A stretch of DNA of 64,000 nucleotides from Gaiellasilicea sp963802765 (GTDB taxonomy: Bacteria; Actinomycetota; Thermoleophilia; Gaiellales; Gaiellaceae), in the NCBI GenBank assembly GCA_963802765.1, contig CAWDJZ010000008.1, positions 62,001-126,000 of the forward strand. Reading direction: 5' to 3'. Positions 52,131 through 61,933 of this stretch are shown one piece after another. The notes under the pieces were generated by a model. The model saw only the letters and a program-made list of their open reading frames with translations, did not search any database and was not told where the DNA came from. Numbering within the stretch: the stretch's first letter is position 1; every line of letters begins with the position of its first letter. Made by a program: the position numbers and the translations under genes.

Positions 52131-52921
52131 CTGTGCGCTCGGCGGCCGTCAACGACGGCATGATCATGACCTGGCGCAACCTGAAGCGGGTGCCGCGCAT
52201 CCCCGAGCTCGCGATCTTCGCGATCCTGCAGTCGATCATGTTCGTGCTGCTGTTCGCGTACGTGTTCGGCGGCGCGATCCCCCTCCCGGACGGCGGCTCG
52301 TACCGCGAGTACCTGATGCCCGGCATCTTCATTCAGACGCTCGGCTTCGCCTCGATCACGACGGCGATCGCGGTCACGGACGACATGTCGAAGGGGCTGA
52401 TCGACCGCTTCCGCTCGCTGCCGATGGCCCGCTCGGCCGTCCTCAGCGGGCGCACGACCTCCGACGTCGTCTACAACGCCGGCATCCTGGTCGTGCTGAT
52501 GCTGTCCGGCCTCGTCGTCGGTTGGCGCGTGAACGGCACCGTCGGCGAGTTCTTCCTGGCCGTGCTGCTCATGCTCTTCTTCACCTACGCGATGGCGTGG
52601 ATCGGCGTCCTGATCGGGCTGAGCGTGCCGTCGGTCGAGGTCGGGCAGCAGCTCGGCTTCCTGATCGTCTTCCCGCTCACGTTCGTCTCGAACGCGTTCG
52701 TCCCCGTCGAGACGCTCCCGAGCTGGCTGCAGCCGTTCGCGGAATGGAACCCGTTCAGCGCGCTCACCGCGGCGACGCGCGAGCTGTTCGGCAACCCGAA
52801 CCCGTACACGTCCGGCTTCCCGGGCGAGCACCCGATCCTGCTCTCGCTCGTGTGGACGATCGGTCTGCTCGCCGTCTTCGCGCCGCTCGCGGTGCGGAAG
52901 TACCGCTCGATCGACCGCTAA
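52127..52921 (+). CDS. ABC-2 type permease (DrrB family)
   Basis: A 264-residue permease with six membrane helices. TWRNLKRVPRIPELAIFAILQSIMFVLLFAYVFGG and the EAA-like segment DMSKGLIDRFRSLPMARSAVLSGRT match DrrB. It pairs with the ATPase just upstream, overlapping by 4 nt, to form an exporter. The GTG start is fixed by that overlap. The substrate is unknown; ligand class may match that of the MarR regulator. Confidence 0.92.
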
Positions 52922-53121
52922 GAACTCGATTCAGGCCTGGGCGCTGGTTCATGGCCCTCTGATTGCGAGCGTAGGTGGGAAAGGTGTGCGTGGTAGAGGC
53001 GTGCGCGGATCTCGGCCTGGGTTGTGGCCAGTTGCCGGAGGTAACCGTGTGCCTCGAGCCACCCGATCGTCCGCTGGTTGAGTCCCAAGCGCTCAGCCGT
53101 CCTCCGTGGTTCGGGACGCAT
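52918..53121 (-). CDS. Small hypothetical protein
   Basis: A 67-residue frame: RTAERLGLNQRTIGWLEAHGYLRQLATTQAEIRARLYHAHLSHLR, helical and basic, with an end rich in Ser/Pro/Glu. It may be a weak winged-helix or HTH-like peptide (GLNQRTIGWLEAHGYL). Start ATG 53121; its ribosome site is poor. It ends convergently with the permease, 4 bp overlap. I do not recognise it; confidence is limited. Confidence 0.4.
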   Translation of the reverse strand: MRPEPRRTAERLGLNQRTIGWLEAHGYLRQLATTQAEIRARLYHAHLSHLRSQSEGHEPAPRPESSS

Positions 53122-53128
53122 CGTCGCT

Positions 53129-53323
53129 CTAGCTCTCGAGCCGTCGGAGTCGTAGGAGGCGGTTGGCGCCGAGTGCGAGACCGGCCGGCAATCGCAGCCG
53201 GCGGCGGCGCTGGCCGGTGGCGCGGAGTGCGCGCGCGAGCCGCTCTGCGTCAGCCTCGCGCAAGCGCTGCTCGTGGCGCTCGCCTGCGACAGCGCGGAGA
53301 GAGTCGATGTCGTAACGGTGCAC
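53129..53323 (-). CDS. Small basic protein
   Basis: 64 residues from GTG 53323, with GAGAGGAG about 5 nt upstream. HRYDIDSLRAVAGERHEQRLREADAERLARALRA is a charged helix, followed by an Arg/Leu-rich tail (RRRRLRLPAGLALGANRLLRLRRL). The start, MH-x-[YF]-x(3)-..., resembles that of the next upstream gene, so they may be paralogues. No function recognised. Confidence 0.5.
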   Translation of the reverse strand: MHRYDIDSLRAVAGERHEQRLREADAERLARALRATGQRRRRLRLPAGLALGANRLLRLRRLES

Positions 53324-53371
53324 GGTTCTCCTCTCGAGTCCTCTTGCCCGACCCCTGCGTCCTCGCATGGA

Positions 53372-53581
53372 TCAGATCGCCGGACGGGCCGGCACCGGCG
53401 TATCGGCCCCGCGCCGGCGCAGCCGGTCGAAGAGCCGGAGGCGTCCGGCCCCTCCGGCCTCGGGGCCGACCTCGGCTGCCTGCCCCTCCCGGGCGCTCAG
53501 CGCCTGGTAGGCGGCCAGGCCACGCGCCAGCTTCTCGTCGCTGCGCGCCTTCGCGATGTCGTTGCTCGTGAACGGATGCAT
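53372..53581 (-). CDS. Small helical protein
   Basis: 69 residues from ATG 53581, with AGGAGAGGAG upstream. MHPFTSNDIAKARSDEKLARGLAAYQAL is a charged amphipathic helix; the rest is Gly/Ala/Arg-rich. Short proteins that begin MHP-[FY] with a helix of Arg/Ala/Glu are common in actinobacteria, function unknown. It is divergent from the BTAD regulator, 80 bp away, and in line with the 64-residue gene downstream. Confidence 0.55.
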   Translation of the reverse strand: MHPFTSNDIAKARSDEKLARGLAAYQALSAREGQAAEVGPEAGGAGRLRLFDRLRRRGADTPVPARPAI

Positions 53582-53661
53582 GACAGAACTCCTCTCCTGT
53601 TGCCCGGTTGCTTGCTCGATGGGAGAATCGGCGCCGTCGATGACGAGCGGATGACCGGCGG

Positions 53662-56346
53662 ATGACGGAAGCGGGAATGCTCGAGTTCCGCCTGCTCGGC
53701 CCGCTCGAGGCCCGACTCGACGACCGGCCGCTCCCGCTCGGGGGCGTCCGGCAACGCGCGCTGCTCGCGCTCCTCCTCCTTCGATCGAACGAGGTCGTCT
53801 CGCGCGACCGGTTGATCGACGAGCTGTGGCGGGACCACGCACCCGAGAGCGCTGCCAACGCGCTCGCGGCGCTCGTCGCCCGCCTCCGCCGCGTGCTGCC
53901 GCCCGATGTTCTGGTCACGAGGTCCGGCGGCTACGAGGCGAGGATCGAGCCCAACGCGCTCGACATCCTTCGGTTCGAGCGCCTCGCCGAGCAAGGAAGC
54001 CGAGCACTCGCCGCCGGCGACGCCGCACGCGCGGCCGAGCAGCTGCACGCTGCGCTCTCTCTGTGGCGCGGCCCGCCGCTGGCCGACTTCACCTACGCGC
54101 CGTTTGCCGAATCGACGATCGGTCGGCTCGAGGAGCTTCGGCTCGCCGTGCTCGAGAACCGGATCGACGCCGACCTCGCGCTCGGCCGACACGGCGACCT
54201 CGCGGGCGAGCTGCAGTCGCTCCTGCTGGAGCATCCGCTCCGAGAGCGGCTACGGGGCCAGCTGATGCTCGCCCTCTACCGCTCGGGCCGCCAGGCCGAC
54301 GCGCTCGAGGTCTACCGGGACGGCCGCGCCACGCTGCTCGACGAGCTCGGCATCGACCCCAGCCCCGCGCTCCAGGAGCTCGAGCAGGCGATCCTGCGCC
54401 AGGACCCCTCCGTTCGCGCGGCGGCGCCCGCGCCCGGCGTAGATTCTCCGCCGGCGACGGACGACGCCGTGCACGCGGTCGACGGCGGGGTGCGCACGAT
54501 CACGATCCTCTTCGCCGACATCGTGGGCGCCGTCGCGCTCGCCGAGCGGTTCGCCCCCGACGAGGTGCTGGCGCTCGTGGGCGGGTGCATGACGCTGATG
54601 AGCCTCGCCGCCGAGGAGTACGGAGGCACCGTGCAGGCGTACGAAGGCGACGCCATCTGCGTCTACTTCGGCGTGCCGTCGGCGCACGAGAACGACCCGG
54701 AGCGCGCCGCGCGCGCGGCGCTCCGCATTCTCGAGCTCGTCGACGACTATGCACGCGACGTGGAGGACGCGTGGGGGACCACCGGCTTCGCCGTCAGGGT
54801 CAGCATCAACACCGGCCGAGCAGCGGTCGGCATGGTCGGCGGCGCCAGTCGCCAGGCGCTCGCATTCGGCGACGTCGGGAACGTCGCCTCGCGACTGCGG
54901 TCCGCCGCCGAGCCCGGAACGATCCTGGTGGGAGAGACCACCGCGCGCCGCCTCGCCCACCGGTTCGCGTTCGAGTCCCTCGGCGAGATCGAGGTGAGGG
55001 GCAGGGAAGCGCCGGTGGCGGTCTCCCGTCTGCTGGCGCCGTCAAGTCGCGCGCCGACGTCGTCCGGCACGCCGAGCGTCGGCAGGGAGCACGAGACCAC
55101 GGTGCTGCGCGGTGTCGTCGACGACGTCGTCTCGGGCCGGGGCAGGATCGTCGTCGTCTCCGGTGCTGCCGGGATCGGCAAGACGCGGCTCGTCGGCGAG
55201 CTTCGGTCACTTGCCGGGGAGCAGGTGACATGGCTGGAGGGCCGCTGCCTCTCCTACGGCGGCCTCGCCCGCTGGCCTTTCGTCGAGATCCTCCTCGGCT
55301 GGCTCGCGGCGGAGGTCGGCGAGCCGGAGATCGCGATCAGGACGAAGGCCAGGGCACGGCTGGGAGCGCTGCTCGGCGAGCGCCTCGACGAGGTGCTCGC
55401 ACCGCTCGGCCCCCTGCTCGGCCTCCGCTCCGAGCCCGAGCCCGAGATCGCGGCCGAGGAGACCGACGGGATTCCCGGCGCATACCTGCGCTGGCTGGAG
55501 GCGCTCGCCGCGGAGCGTCCCGTGGTCGTCGTGCTCGAAGACGTCCAGTGGGCGGACGCCTCGACGCGCGAGCTCGGCGAGGCAGTCATGGCGCTAACCG
55601 ATCGCGCCGCTGTTGCGGTCGTCTTGACCGTAGAGCCGATCGCGGCGTCGGAGGGTGCGGCACTGCGACGGCGCGCGAGCGGCGACTACGCACATCGCAC
55701 GACCGAGGTCTCGCTCGGCCCCTTGGCCGAGACGGCCGCCAAGGAGCTCCTGACCGACATCCTCGGCGACGACGTCGAACCGGGCGTCCAAACCCGGCTC
55801 GTTCAGGAGGCAGAAGGCAACCCGCTCTACCTGGAGGAGCTCGCTCGCGCGTTTCAGGAGGGCGCGCTCGAGTCGCGCGGTCGCACATGGACGATCTCGA
55901 TGCGGTCCCCCGAGCTGCTGCCGCCGACGCTGGAGAACCTCCTGCTGGCGCGGATCGACCGCCTCGCCGCAGGCCCCCGCCGACTCGCCCAGACGGCCGC
56001 AGCCATCGGTCGCACGTTCCCCGTCGGTGTCCTTGCGCACGTCATGGACGACGATGTGGCCGAGGAGCTCGCCTCGCTCTTCCGGACCGAGATCGTGCGG
56101 GAACTCCGGCGCTACCCGGACTTCGAGTGCGAGTTCACCCACGGCCTGCTCCAGGAGGTGGCTCTCTCGACGCTCGCCGCCACCGTGCGCCGCGAGCTGT
56201 ACCGGCGCATCGCGGCCGCCTACGAGGAGCTCTACGCAAGCTCGCTCGACGATCACGCCGAGCGGCTCGCCCACTACCACGCTCAGAGCGGGGATCTCCC
56301 CAAGGCGCTCGAGTACGCCGAGCGCGCGCGGACGTCACACATCTGA
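53662..56346 (+). CDS. BTAD (AfsR/SARP-like) regulator fused to class III cyclase and AAA ATPase
   Basis: An 894-residue multidomain regulator. Residues 1-95 form an OmpR-type winged helix (LEFRLLGPLEARLDDRPLPLGGVRQRALLALLLLRSNEVVSRDRLIDELW), 95-245 the BTAD helices, about 272-440 a class III cyclase domain (TITILFADIVGAVALAERF; EGDAICVYFG; GDVGNVASRL), and from about 470 an AAA/NACHT-like ATPase with P-loop GAAGIGKTRLV (about 503) and LEDVQWADASTREL as Walker B. A metal Asp is present in both FADI and GDA positions, so catalysis is possible. It probably senses a signal and switches genes. Start ATG 53662 or ATG 53677. The TPR tail usual in this family is short here. Confidence 0.88.
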   Translation: MTEAGMLEFRLLGPLEARLDDRPLPLGGVRQRALLALLLLRSNEVVSRDRLIDELWRDHAPESAANALAALVARLRRVLPPDVLVTRSGGYEARIEPNALDILRFERLAEQGSRALAAGDAARAAEQLHAALSLWRGPPLADFTYAPFAESTIGRLEELRLAVLENRIDADLALGRHGDLAGELQSLLLEHPLRERLRGQLMLALYRSGRQADALEVYRDGRATLLDELGIDPSPALQELEQAILRQDPSVRAAAPAPGVDSPPATDDAVHAVDGGVRTITILFADIVGAVALAERFAPDEVLALVGGCMTLMSLAAEEYGGTVQAYEGDAICVYFGVPSAHENDPERAARAALRILELVDDYARDVEDAWGTTGFAVRVSINTGRAAVGMVGGASRQALAFGDVGNVASRLRSAAEPGTILVGETTARRLAHRFAFESLGEIEVRGREAPVAVSRLLAPSSRAPTSSGTPSVGREHETTVLRGVVDDVVSGRGRIVVVSGAAGIGKTRLVGELRSLAGEQVTWLEGRCLSYGGLARWPFVEILLGWLAAEVGEPEIAIRTKARARLGALLGERLDEVLAPLGPLLGLRSEPEPEIAAEETDGIPGAYLRWLEALAAERPVVVVLEDVQWADASTRELGEAVMALTDRAAVAVVLTVEPIAASEGAALRRRASGDYAHRTTEVSLGPLAETAAKELLTDILGDDVEPGVQTRLVQEAEGNPLYLEELARAFQEGALESRGRTWTISMRSPELLPPTLENLLLARIDRLAAGPRRLAQTAAAIGRTFPVGVLAHVMDDDVAEELASLFRTEIVRELRRYPDFECEFTHGLLQEVALSTLAATVRRELYRRIAAAYEELYASSLDDHAERLAHYHAQSGDLPKALEYAERARTSHI

Positions 56347-56368
56347 GCGATAGTCTGATTTATCTGAT

Positions 56369-56638
56369 ATGGTCGACCGCGTGGCGAGGCTCACGGCAAC
56401 CGAAGCCGCACGGAAGTTCTCCGATGTCCTGAACCGTGTTGCGGCGGGCGAGGAGATCGAGATCGTCCGGAATGGGGCGACCGTCGCGCTGCTCGGCCCG
56501 CCCCGCCATCGTCTGCTCTCGCCTGAGGCGTTCCGCGAGCTGCTCGATTCGGCGCCGCCGATCGACGAGGAGTTCGCCGCCGACCTCCGCCGCGTCCGCG
56601 CCGAAGCGGAAGCCCCGGAGAGTCCGTGGCCGTCCTGA
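56369..56638 (+). CDS. Phd/YefM-type antitoxin
   Basis: An 89-residue antitoxin. LTATEAARKFSDVLNRVAAGEEIEIVRNGATVALLGP is the Phd/YefM DNA-binding and dimer domain; the acidic C-terminus (IDEEFAADLRRVRAEAEAPE) should wrap the toxin. It overlaps the VapC gene by 13 nt, the usual antitoxin-first order. A direct repeat CTGAT-TTAT-CTGAT lies just before the ATG and could be the autoregulatory operator. Confidence 0.88.
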   Translation: MVDRVARLTATEAARKFSDVLNRVAAGEEIEIVRNGATVALLGPPRHRLLSPEAFRELLDSAPPIDEEFAADLRRVRAEAEAPESPWPS

Positions 56639-57024
56639 TCGACACGGATCTCCTCGTCGACTGGGAGCGAGGCGAGCCCGATGCTCTGGAGTCGCTGCTC
56701 GGCGATGAGGAGCGCGCGATCAGCGTGATCACCGTGAGCGAGCTCCTGCACGGCGTGCACCGCGCACGGGGCGGCAGGCGCGTTCGCCGACAGGCGTTCG
56801 TCGAGCACATCATCACGGGGTTCGAGCCCATCCCGATCACCGAGGCTGTCGCTCGCGTACATGCGGAGGTCTGGGCCGGTTTGAGCCGGCGTGGCGTCAC
56901 GATCGGCGCCCACGATCTCTGGATCGGCGCGACCGCCCTCGCCTACGGGTTGGGGGTCGCGACCCGAAACACGGTCGACTTCAGGCGGATCCCCGGGCTG
57001 CGCGTGCTGACGCCGTCTGCCTGA
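56626..57024 (+). CDS. PIN-domain toxin (VapC family)
   Basis: A 132-residue PIN nuclease. The acidic residues are in place: LIDTDLLVDWERG (first Asp), ITVSELLHGVHRA (Glu), IGAHDLWIGATALAYGL (Asp) and TRNTVDFRRIPGL (Asp/Asn). VapC toxins cleave tRNA or rRNA with Mg2+. GTG 56626 overlaps the antitoxin by 13 nt. The module is complete and looks functional. Confidence 0.9.
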   Translation: MAVLIDTDLLVDWERGEPDALESLLGDEERAISVITVSELLHGVHRARGGRRVRRQAFVEHIITGFEPIPITEAVARVHAEVWAGLSRRGVTIGAHDLWIGATALAYGLGVATRNTVDFRRIPGLRVLTPSA

Positions 57025-57027
57025 TCC

Positions 57028-58648
57028 CTAGCGGTCGAGCCACCAGTCCTCGACGTTCCAGAAAAGGTTGTCGGGCGAGCGGACGACGTTCCGGATCGTC
57101 GTCCTGTATGCCAGGACGTTCGGCACCTGGTAAAGCGGGATCACGGGCACGTCACGCGCCAGCAGCGCGTCGGCGCGGTTGAGGACGCGACTACGCTCGT
57201 CCGAGTCGAGAATCCGGGCGGCCTGGTCGAGCTCCCTCGTCGTCAGCCGTTGGCAGTAGCCGCTGTAGTTCCGGACGCCGTAGCACCCGAAGAGCTCCGT
57301 CCTGCGGCTGCCGTCCTGGTCGACCAGCCACGTGAAAGAGGCAAGATCGAAGTCGCCGCTCGGGAGCACTTGGGTGAACAACGCCGGCCCCAGCATGTAG
57401 CTGAGCTCGACTTCGATCCCTGCCGGCCGCAGCTGGGCCTGGATGAGCTGGATCGTGCGCTCCCGCAATCGGGCACCCGCGGTCGTGACGAGACGGAGCT
57501 CGAGCCGTCTGCCGTCACAGCTGTAGATGCCGTCCGTCTCGCGCCGACAGCCGGCTTGCTCGAGCAACCGGCGCGACTCGTCCGGGCGGTAGCGGTAGAT
57601 GTTCCAGTTCGGCCGGTATGGAGGCGTGGTCGCTCAGGAACACGGCGCTATCGCTCGGTCGGTAGAGCGGGTCGAGCGCGCCGAAGAGCTCCCTGACGAT
57701 CTCGACCCGGTCGATCCCGTACGCGAGCGCCCGACGGACGAGCTTCTGCTTGAGCGCCGGATGCCCGCCGGTACGGATCCGGATGTCCAGATGCTCCCAG
57801 CCGTTCGTTAATGCCGGGACGACTCTGATCCCCGGTATGCGCCGCAGCTCGGGGACGATCCCGGTGTCCCTGGCCTCGGCGAAGTCGCTCTCACCCGTGC
57901 GGAGCCATTCGAGTATCTGCGCCGGAGCCGGAGCTCCACCGCTCTGCTGGAACTTGATCACGACGCGGTCCAGATACGAGACGTGCCGCCCCCAGTAGTT
58001 GCGGTTGCGGACCAACGTCAATTGCTTGCCCCGGTCCCAGTCCTCGACGAGGAAGGGGCCGCTCCCGATCGGCCCGCCCGTCTTCGGGTTGACGATGCGA
58101 TCGCGCCAGACGGATTCGAGGTTCTCGCCCCGGAGCGCGTGCCACGGGAGCACGGTCCAGAAGAGACCTCGCCAGCCCGCGATCCGGGTACGAAGGACGA
58201 CCCGGAAGGTCTTCGCGTCGATCTCGCGGATCGATTGCACCGTGCCGTGGTGTGTGGCACCGGGGTGATCGGGAGGGAGCAGCTTCCGGATCGCGTCATG
58301 GGTGAAGATGAAGTCCCGAGCGGTGACGGGGACACCGTCGCTCCAGCGAGCTTCGGGACGGATGTGGTACGTGAGCGTGAAGGGCGGCTGCCTCGTGAAG
58401 TCGACCCCAGAGACGAGCATCGGCTTCAACGTCAGGTCGGGAGCAACCGCAAACGCCGGTGTGAGCACCTTCTGGTTGACGGGCGCGTAGCCGCACACGA
58501 GCGGATTCAGGCACGCGGGCTCGAATGCTGCCGGCCCGAACACGACCGTGCCGCCGCGCCGCGGCGTTTCCGCGTCGGGCGCGCCGGCCGCACCCGGGAC
58601 GGCGACGAGGAGCGCGGCGGCCAGCGCGGCCGTTAGCGCGCGAGCCAC
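57028..58648 (-). CDS. Family 5 solute-binding protein, fourth of a tandem array, frameshifted
   Basis: Exported SBP_bac_5 (oligopeptide/nickel type) protein. Signal peptide VARALTAALAAALLVAVPGAAGAP, then ETPRRGGTVVFG; fold motifs LTYHIRPEARWSDGVPVTARDFIFTHD, GGPIGSGPFLVEDWDRGKQ and HPALKQKLVRRALAYGIDRVEIV. The last third (RRLLEQAGCRRETDGIYSCDG, and FWNVEDWWLDR at the end) is in another frame; one extra base near 57610. It starts inside the last codons of the preceding paralogue. No permease or ATPase gene is near, so transport partner and ligand are unknown. Its C-terminus departs from the ENWWLAR of the others. Confidence 0.83.
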
Positions 58649-60274
58649 CAGTTCTCCGCGCCGACGAACGGATCGAGTGGCCCGGACGGAGCAAGAGCGT
58701 AGCCCCGCAGGCTTGCGCTCGCCGCGCCGATCAACGGTACGTGGTAGAGGGGGAGCAGCGGCACGTCGCTCGCAACCCGCGCGTCGATTCTGTTGAGCAC
58801 GTGCGCACGCTGGTCGACGTCGAGAATGCGCCCCGCCTCGTCGAGGTCGCGGGTGACGAGGCGCTGGCAGTAGCCGGTGAAGTTCTGGGTACCGCCGCAG
58901 CGCAGGATCTGATCCTCGGCCGGCTCGTCGTCGACGCGAATCCACGTGAAGAGCAGGAGGTCGAACGCGCCGCTCGGGACGACCTGCCCGAAAAGCGGGC
59001 CCAAGGCGACAAACGCCGGCCGGACCTCGATCCCCGCCCTGCGCAACTGCTCCGCAAGGATCCGCAGGCTCTCCTCGCGGTTCGCGAAGCCTGCGATCGT
59101 AAACCCGCGCAGCGAGAGCCGCTCGCCCGCGCAGATGTAGATTCTGTCCGCACCGAGGCGGCAGCCCGCCTGCCTGAGGAGCCGAGCCGACTCGGCCGGG
59201 TCGTAGCGGAGGCCGCTCCAGTTCGGCTGGTAGTGGCGGCTGCTGGTCGCAAAGACGGCGCTGTCAGTCGCCGCGTTCCGGCGGTCGGCAGCCGGGACCT
59301 GGGCACGGACGAGGGCGGTTCTGTCGATCGCATGCGCGATCGCCCTCCGCACGAGCTTGTTGCGAAGCGCCGGATGACCCGGCGGGCGGACGCGGAACTC
59401 GAGGTGATCCCAGCCAGGCCCGGTAACCGACTGCACGCGGACCCCCGCCAGCTGCCGAACCTCCCGAGTCTCGTCGACCGAGAGTGGCAGGCCGTGGACG
59501 AGATCGATCTCGCCGCGCCGAAGCCCCTCTGATCGACCGCTCATTCGAGGACCAGAACCTCAGCACGAGCCGGTCGAGATACGCCGGCCGCGCTCCCCAG
59601 TAGCGCGGGTTGCGCTCGAACGTGATCTCACGGCCGCGATCCCAGCCCCGGACGAGGAACGGGCCGCTTCCGATCGGGCGTCCGGTTCTCGGGTCGTGGA
59701 TCCCGTCGTTCCACACCGTGCCGAAGTCGGCGCCGGCGAGCGCGTGCTCCGGAAGCACGTACGGGAACAGGCGGCGCCAGCCGCCGAAGCGGGCGCGGAG
59801 AACCACCCTCACGGTCCGGGCATCGAGCGCGCGCACGCCGGCGACCTGCGCCAGGTCGGCCGCGTACACCTCGTGAGGCTTGACCCCGGCGGCGAGGCTC
59901 ATCTGGTGGGTGAAGACAAAGTCGCGGGAGCTGACAGGTGTTCCGTCGCTCCAGCGCGCTTCGCGGCGAATGTGGTAGGTGAACGTGAATGGCGGGGCCC
60001 GCGTCCTGTCGACATGCGAGACGAGGTTCGGCCGCAGCGTCAGGTCGGGACCGACGCGATAGGCGCCGGGGAGAACCGCGCCCATCACCCAAACGCCAGT
60101 GTTGGCGGACCGGCAGCGCTCGAGAAAGGCGTTCAGGCAGGCCGGCTCCCGAGCTACTCCCGTGAGCACCACCGTGCCGCCGCGCCGCGGTGTCTCCGCA
60201 CCCGGCGCGCCGCCCGCACCCGGGACGGCGACGAGGAGCGCGGCGGCGAGCGCCGCGGTTAGCGCGCGAGCCAC
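58633..60274 (-). CDS. Family 5 solute-binding protein, third of the array, frameshifted
   Basis: Same layout: signal peptide ALTAALAAALLVAVPGAGG, mature start GAETPRRGGTVVLTGV, FTYHIRREARWSDGTPVSSRDFVFTHQ, RPIGSGPFLVRGWDRGREITFERNPRYWG, HPALRNKLVRRAIAHAIDRTALV, and the end VGAENWWLAR. The frame changes near 59535 (upstream part ends RFWSSNERS; downstream continues EGLRRGEIDLVHGLPLS); one extra base. It is most like the first protein of the array. GTG 60274 overlaps the preceding gene by 16 nt. It binds an unknown ligand outside the membrane. Cys pairs (AGCRLGADRIYICAG; GGTQNFTGYCQRL) recur in all four and may form disulfides. Confidence 0.83.
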
Positions 60275-61933
60275 CAGTTCTCCGCATTTGCGAACGGATC
60301 CAACGAGCGTGCCTCTAGGCTCACGTTCCGGAGCGACGTCGTAAACGCGGCGACGAGGGGCCGCTCGACGAGCGGGATGACGGGCACGTCCCTTGCAAGC
60401 CCCGAGTCGCCTGTGTTCAGTACGCGCACTAGCTTGGCTTCGTCGAGGATGCGCCTGGCCTGGTCGAGCTCGCGCGTGACGAGCCGCTGGCAGTAGCCCG
60501 AGTAGTTTCTGATCTCCCCACATCTGTAGCTGATCGCCGATGAGGCAGGGGCGTCCGGGGTCGTCTTCACGAGCGAGAAGAGGATGAGATCGAACTCTCC
60601 CCGGCCCGCAAGCGCCGCCGGGAGGATCTGGCCGAAGAACGCGCTTCGTGTGGCGTACACGGGCGTGACCGCGATGCCGGCCTGCCTGAGCTGCTGCTGG
60701 GCGAGCTGGAGCGTCCGCACGCGGAGCGGATCGTCGACAGTCGTCACGAAGCGAAACGACAGCCGCTCGCCGCCGCAGTCGTAGATGCCGTCGGAGCCCG
60801 GGCGGCACCCGGCTTGCTCGAGCAGCCGCCGCGCTTCGGCGGGACGGTAGCGATACGCCCCCCAGTTCGGCCGATAGTGGACGCTGGCGGAAGAAAACAC
60901 GGCGCTGTCGCTCGGTGGATAGCGCGCGTGGATGGCGCCGTAGAGGTCTCGCGCGATTGCGACGCGGTCGATGCCGTAGGCGAGCGCCCGCCGCACGGCC
61001 TTCTGCTTGAGCGCCGGGTGCCCACCGTGTCCGATGCGGAGCTCGAAGTGCTCCCACACGTGGCCGGGTTCCGTAAGCACCCGCACAGCGGGAATGCGGC
61101 GCAGCGCCTGCACGTCCTGCCCGGATGCCGGCGGGAGAGCCACGAGATCGAGCTCCCTTTGCCGCAGCAGCTGGATCGCTTCGGAGCCGAGGTTGGCGCA
61201 CTCCCGGCAGAAGCGAAGGACGATGCGCCCGAGGTACGCAGGGTGAGATCCCCAGTAGGCCGGGTTCCGGACGAACGTGACGGCGCGTCCGCGCTCCCAG
61301 CCTTGGACGAGAAACGGTCCGTTGCCGATCGGCGCTCCGGTCTTCGGGTTGTGAATGCTGTCGAGCCAGACCGTGGAGAAATCCTCTCCCCGCAGCACAT
61401 GGCGTGGGAGGACATGCTGGAACAGCCCCCGCCAGAGGGCGAATCTCTCACGGAGCACGACCTCGACCGTTTTCGCGTCGACGGCCCGCACGCTGCGGAT
61501 GACGTTCAGGTGCTCTTTCTGGAAGTTGATCAGCTGCTCGGCGACCGATCGGCGCGTCTCGTGGGTGAAGACGAAGTCGTGCGCCGTGACCGGGACGCCG
61601 TCGCTCCAGCGGGCCTCGGGCCGGATGTGGTACGTGATGGTCAAGGGCGGCGCCGTCGTGAAGTCGGCGCGGGTGACGAGGTCCGGCCGCCACCTGAAAC
61701 CCGGGCCGACCACAAATGCGCCCCGGAGAGCGAGCCGCATGATGTTGCCCGGGTCGACGTTGTCGCCGCACTTCAGGAGGTAGGCGTTGAGGCACGGGGG
61801 CTCGCGCACCGTCCCGACGTCGACCGTGCCGCCGCGCCGCGGCGTCTCCGCGTCCGGCGCAGCCGCCCGCGCCCGGGACGGCGACGAGGAGCGCGGCGGC
61901 GAGCGCCGCCGCTAGCGCCCGCGCGCGAGCCAC
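60259..61933 (-). CDS. Family 5 solute-binding protein, second of the array, frameshifted at the signal peptide
   Basis: Most divergent member by N-terminus: VREPPCLNAYLLKCGDNVDPGNIMRLALRG, then LTITYHIRPEARWSDGVPVTAHDFVFTHE, APIGNGPFLVQGWERGRAVTFVRNPAYWG, HPALKQKAVRRALAYGIDRVAIARDLYGA and the end FANAENWWLAR. The signal peptide (ALAAALAAALLVAVPGAGG) is in another frame; GGC-GGC-TGC-GCC near 61860 has one extra T relative to the paralogues. GTG 61933 overlaps the preceding gene by 22 nt. It should be exported like the others. Ligand unknown. Confidence 0.83.
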
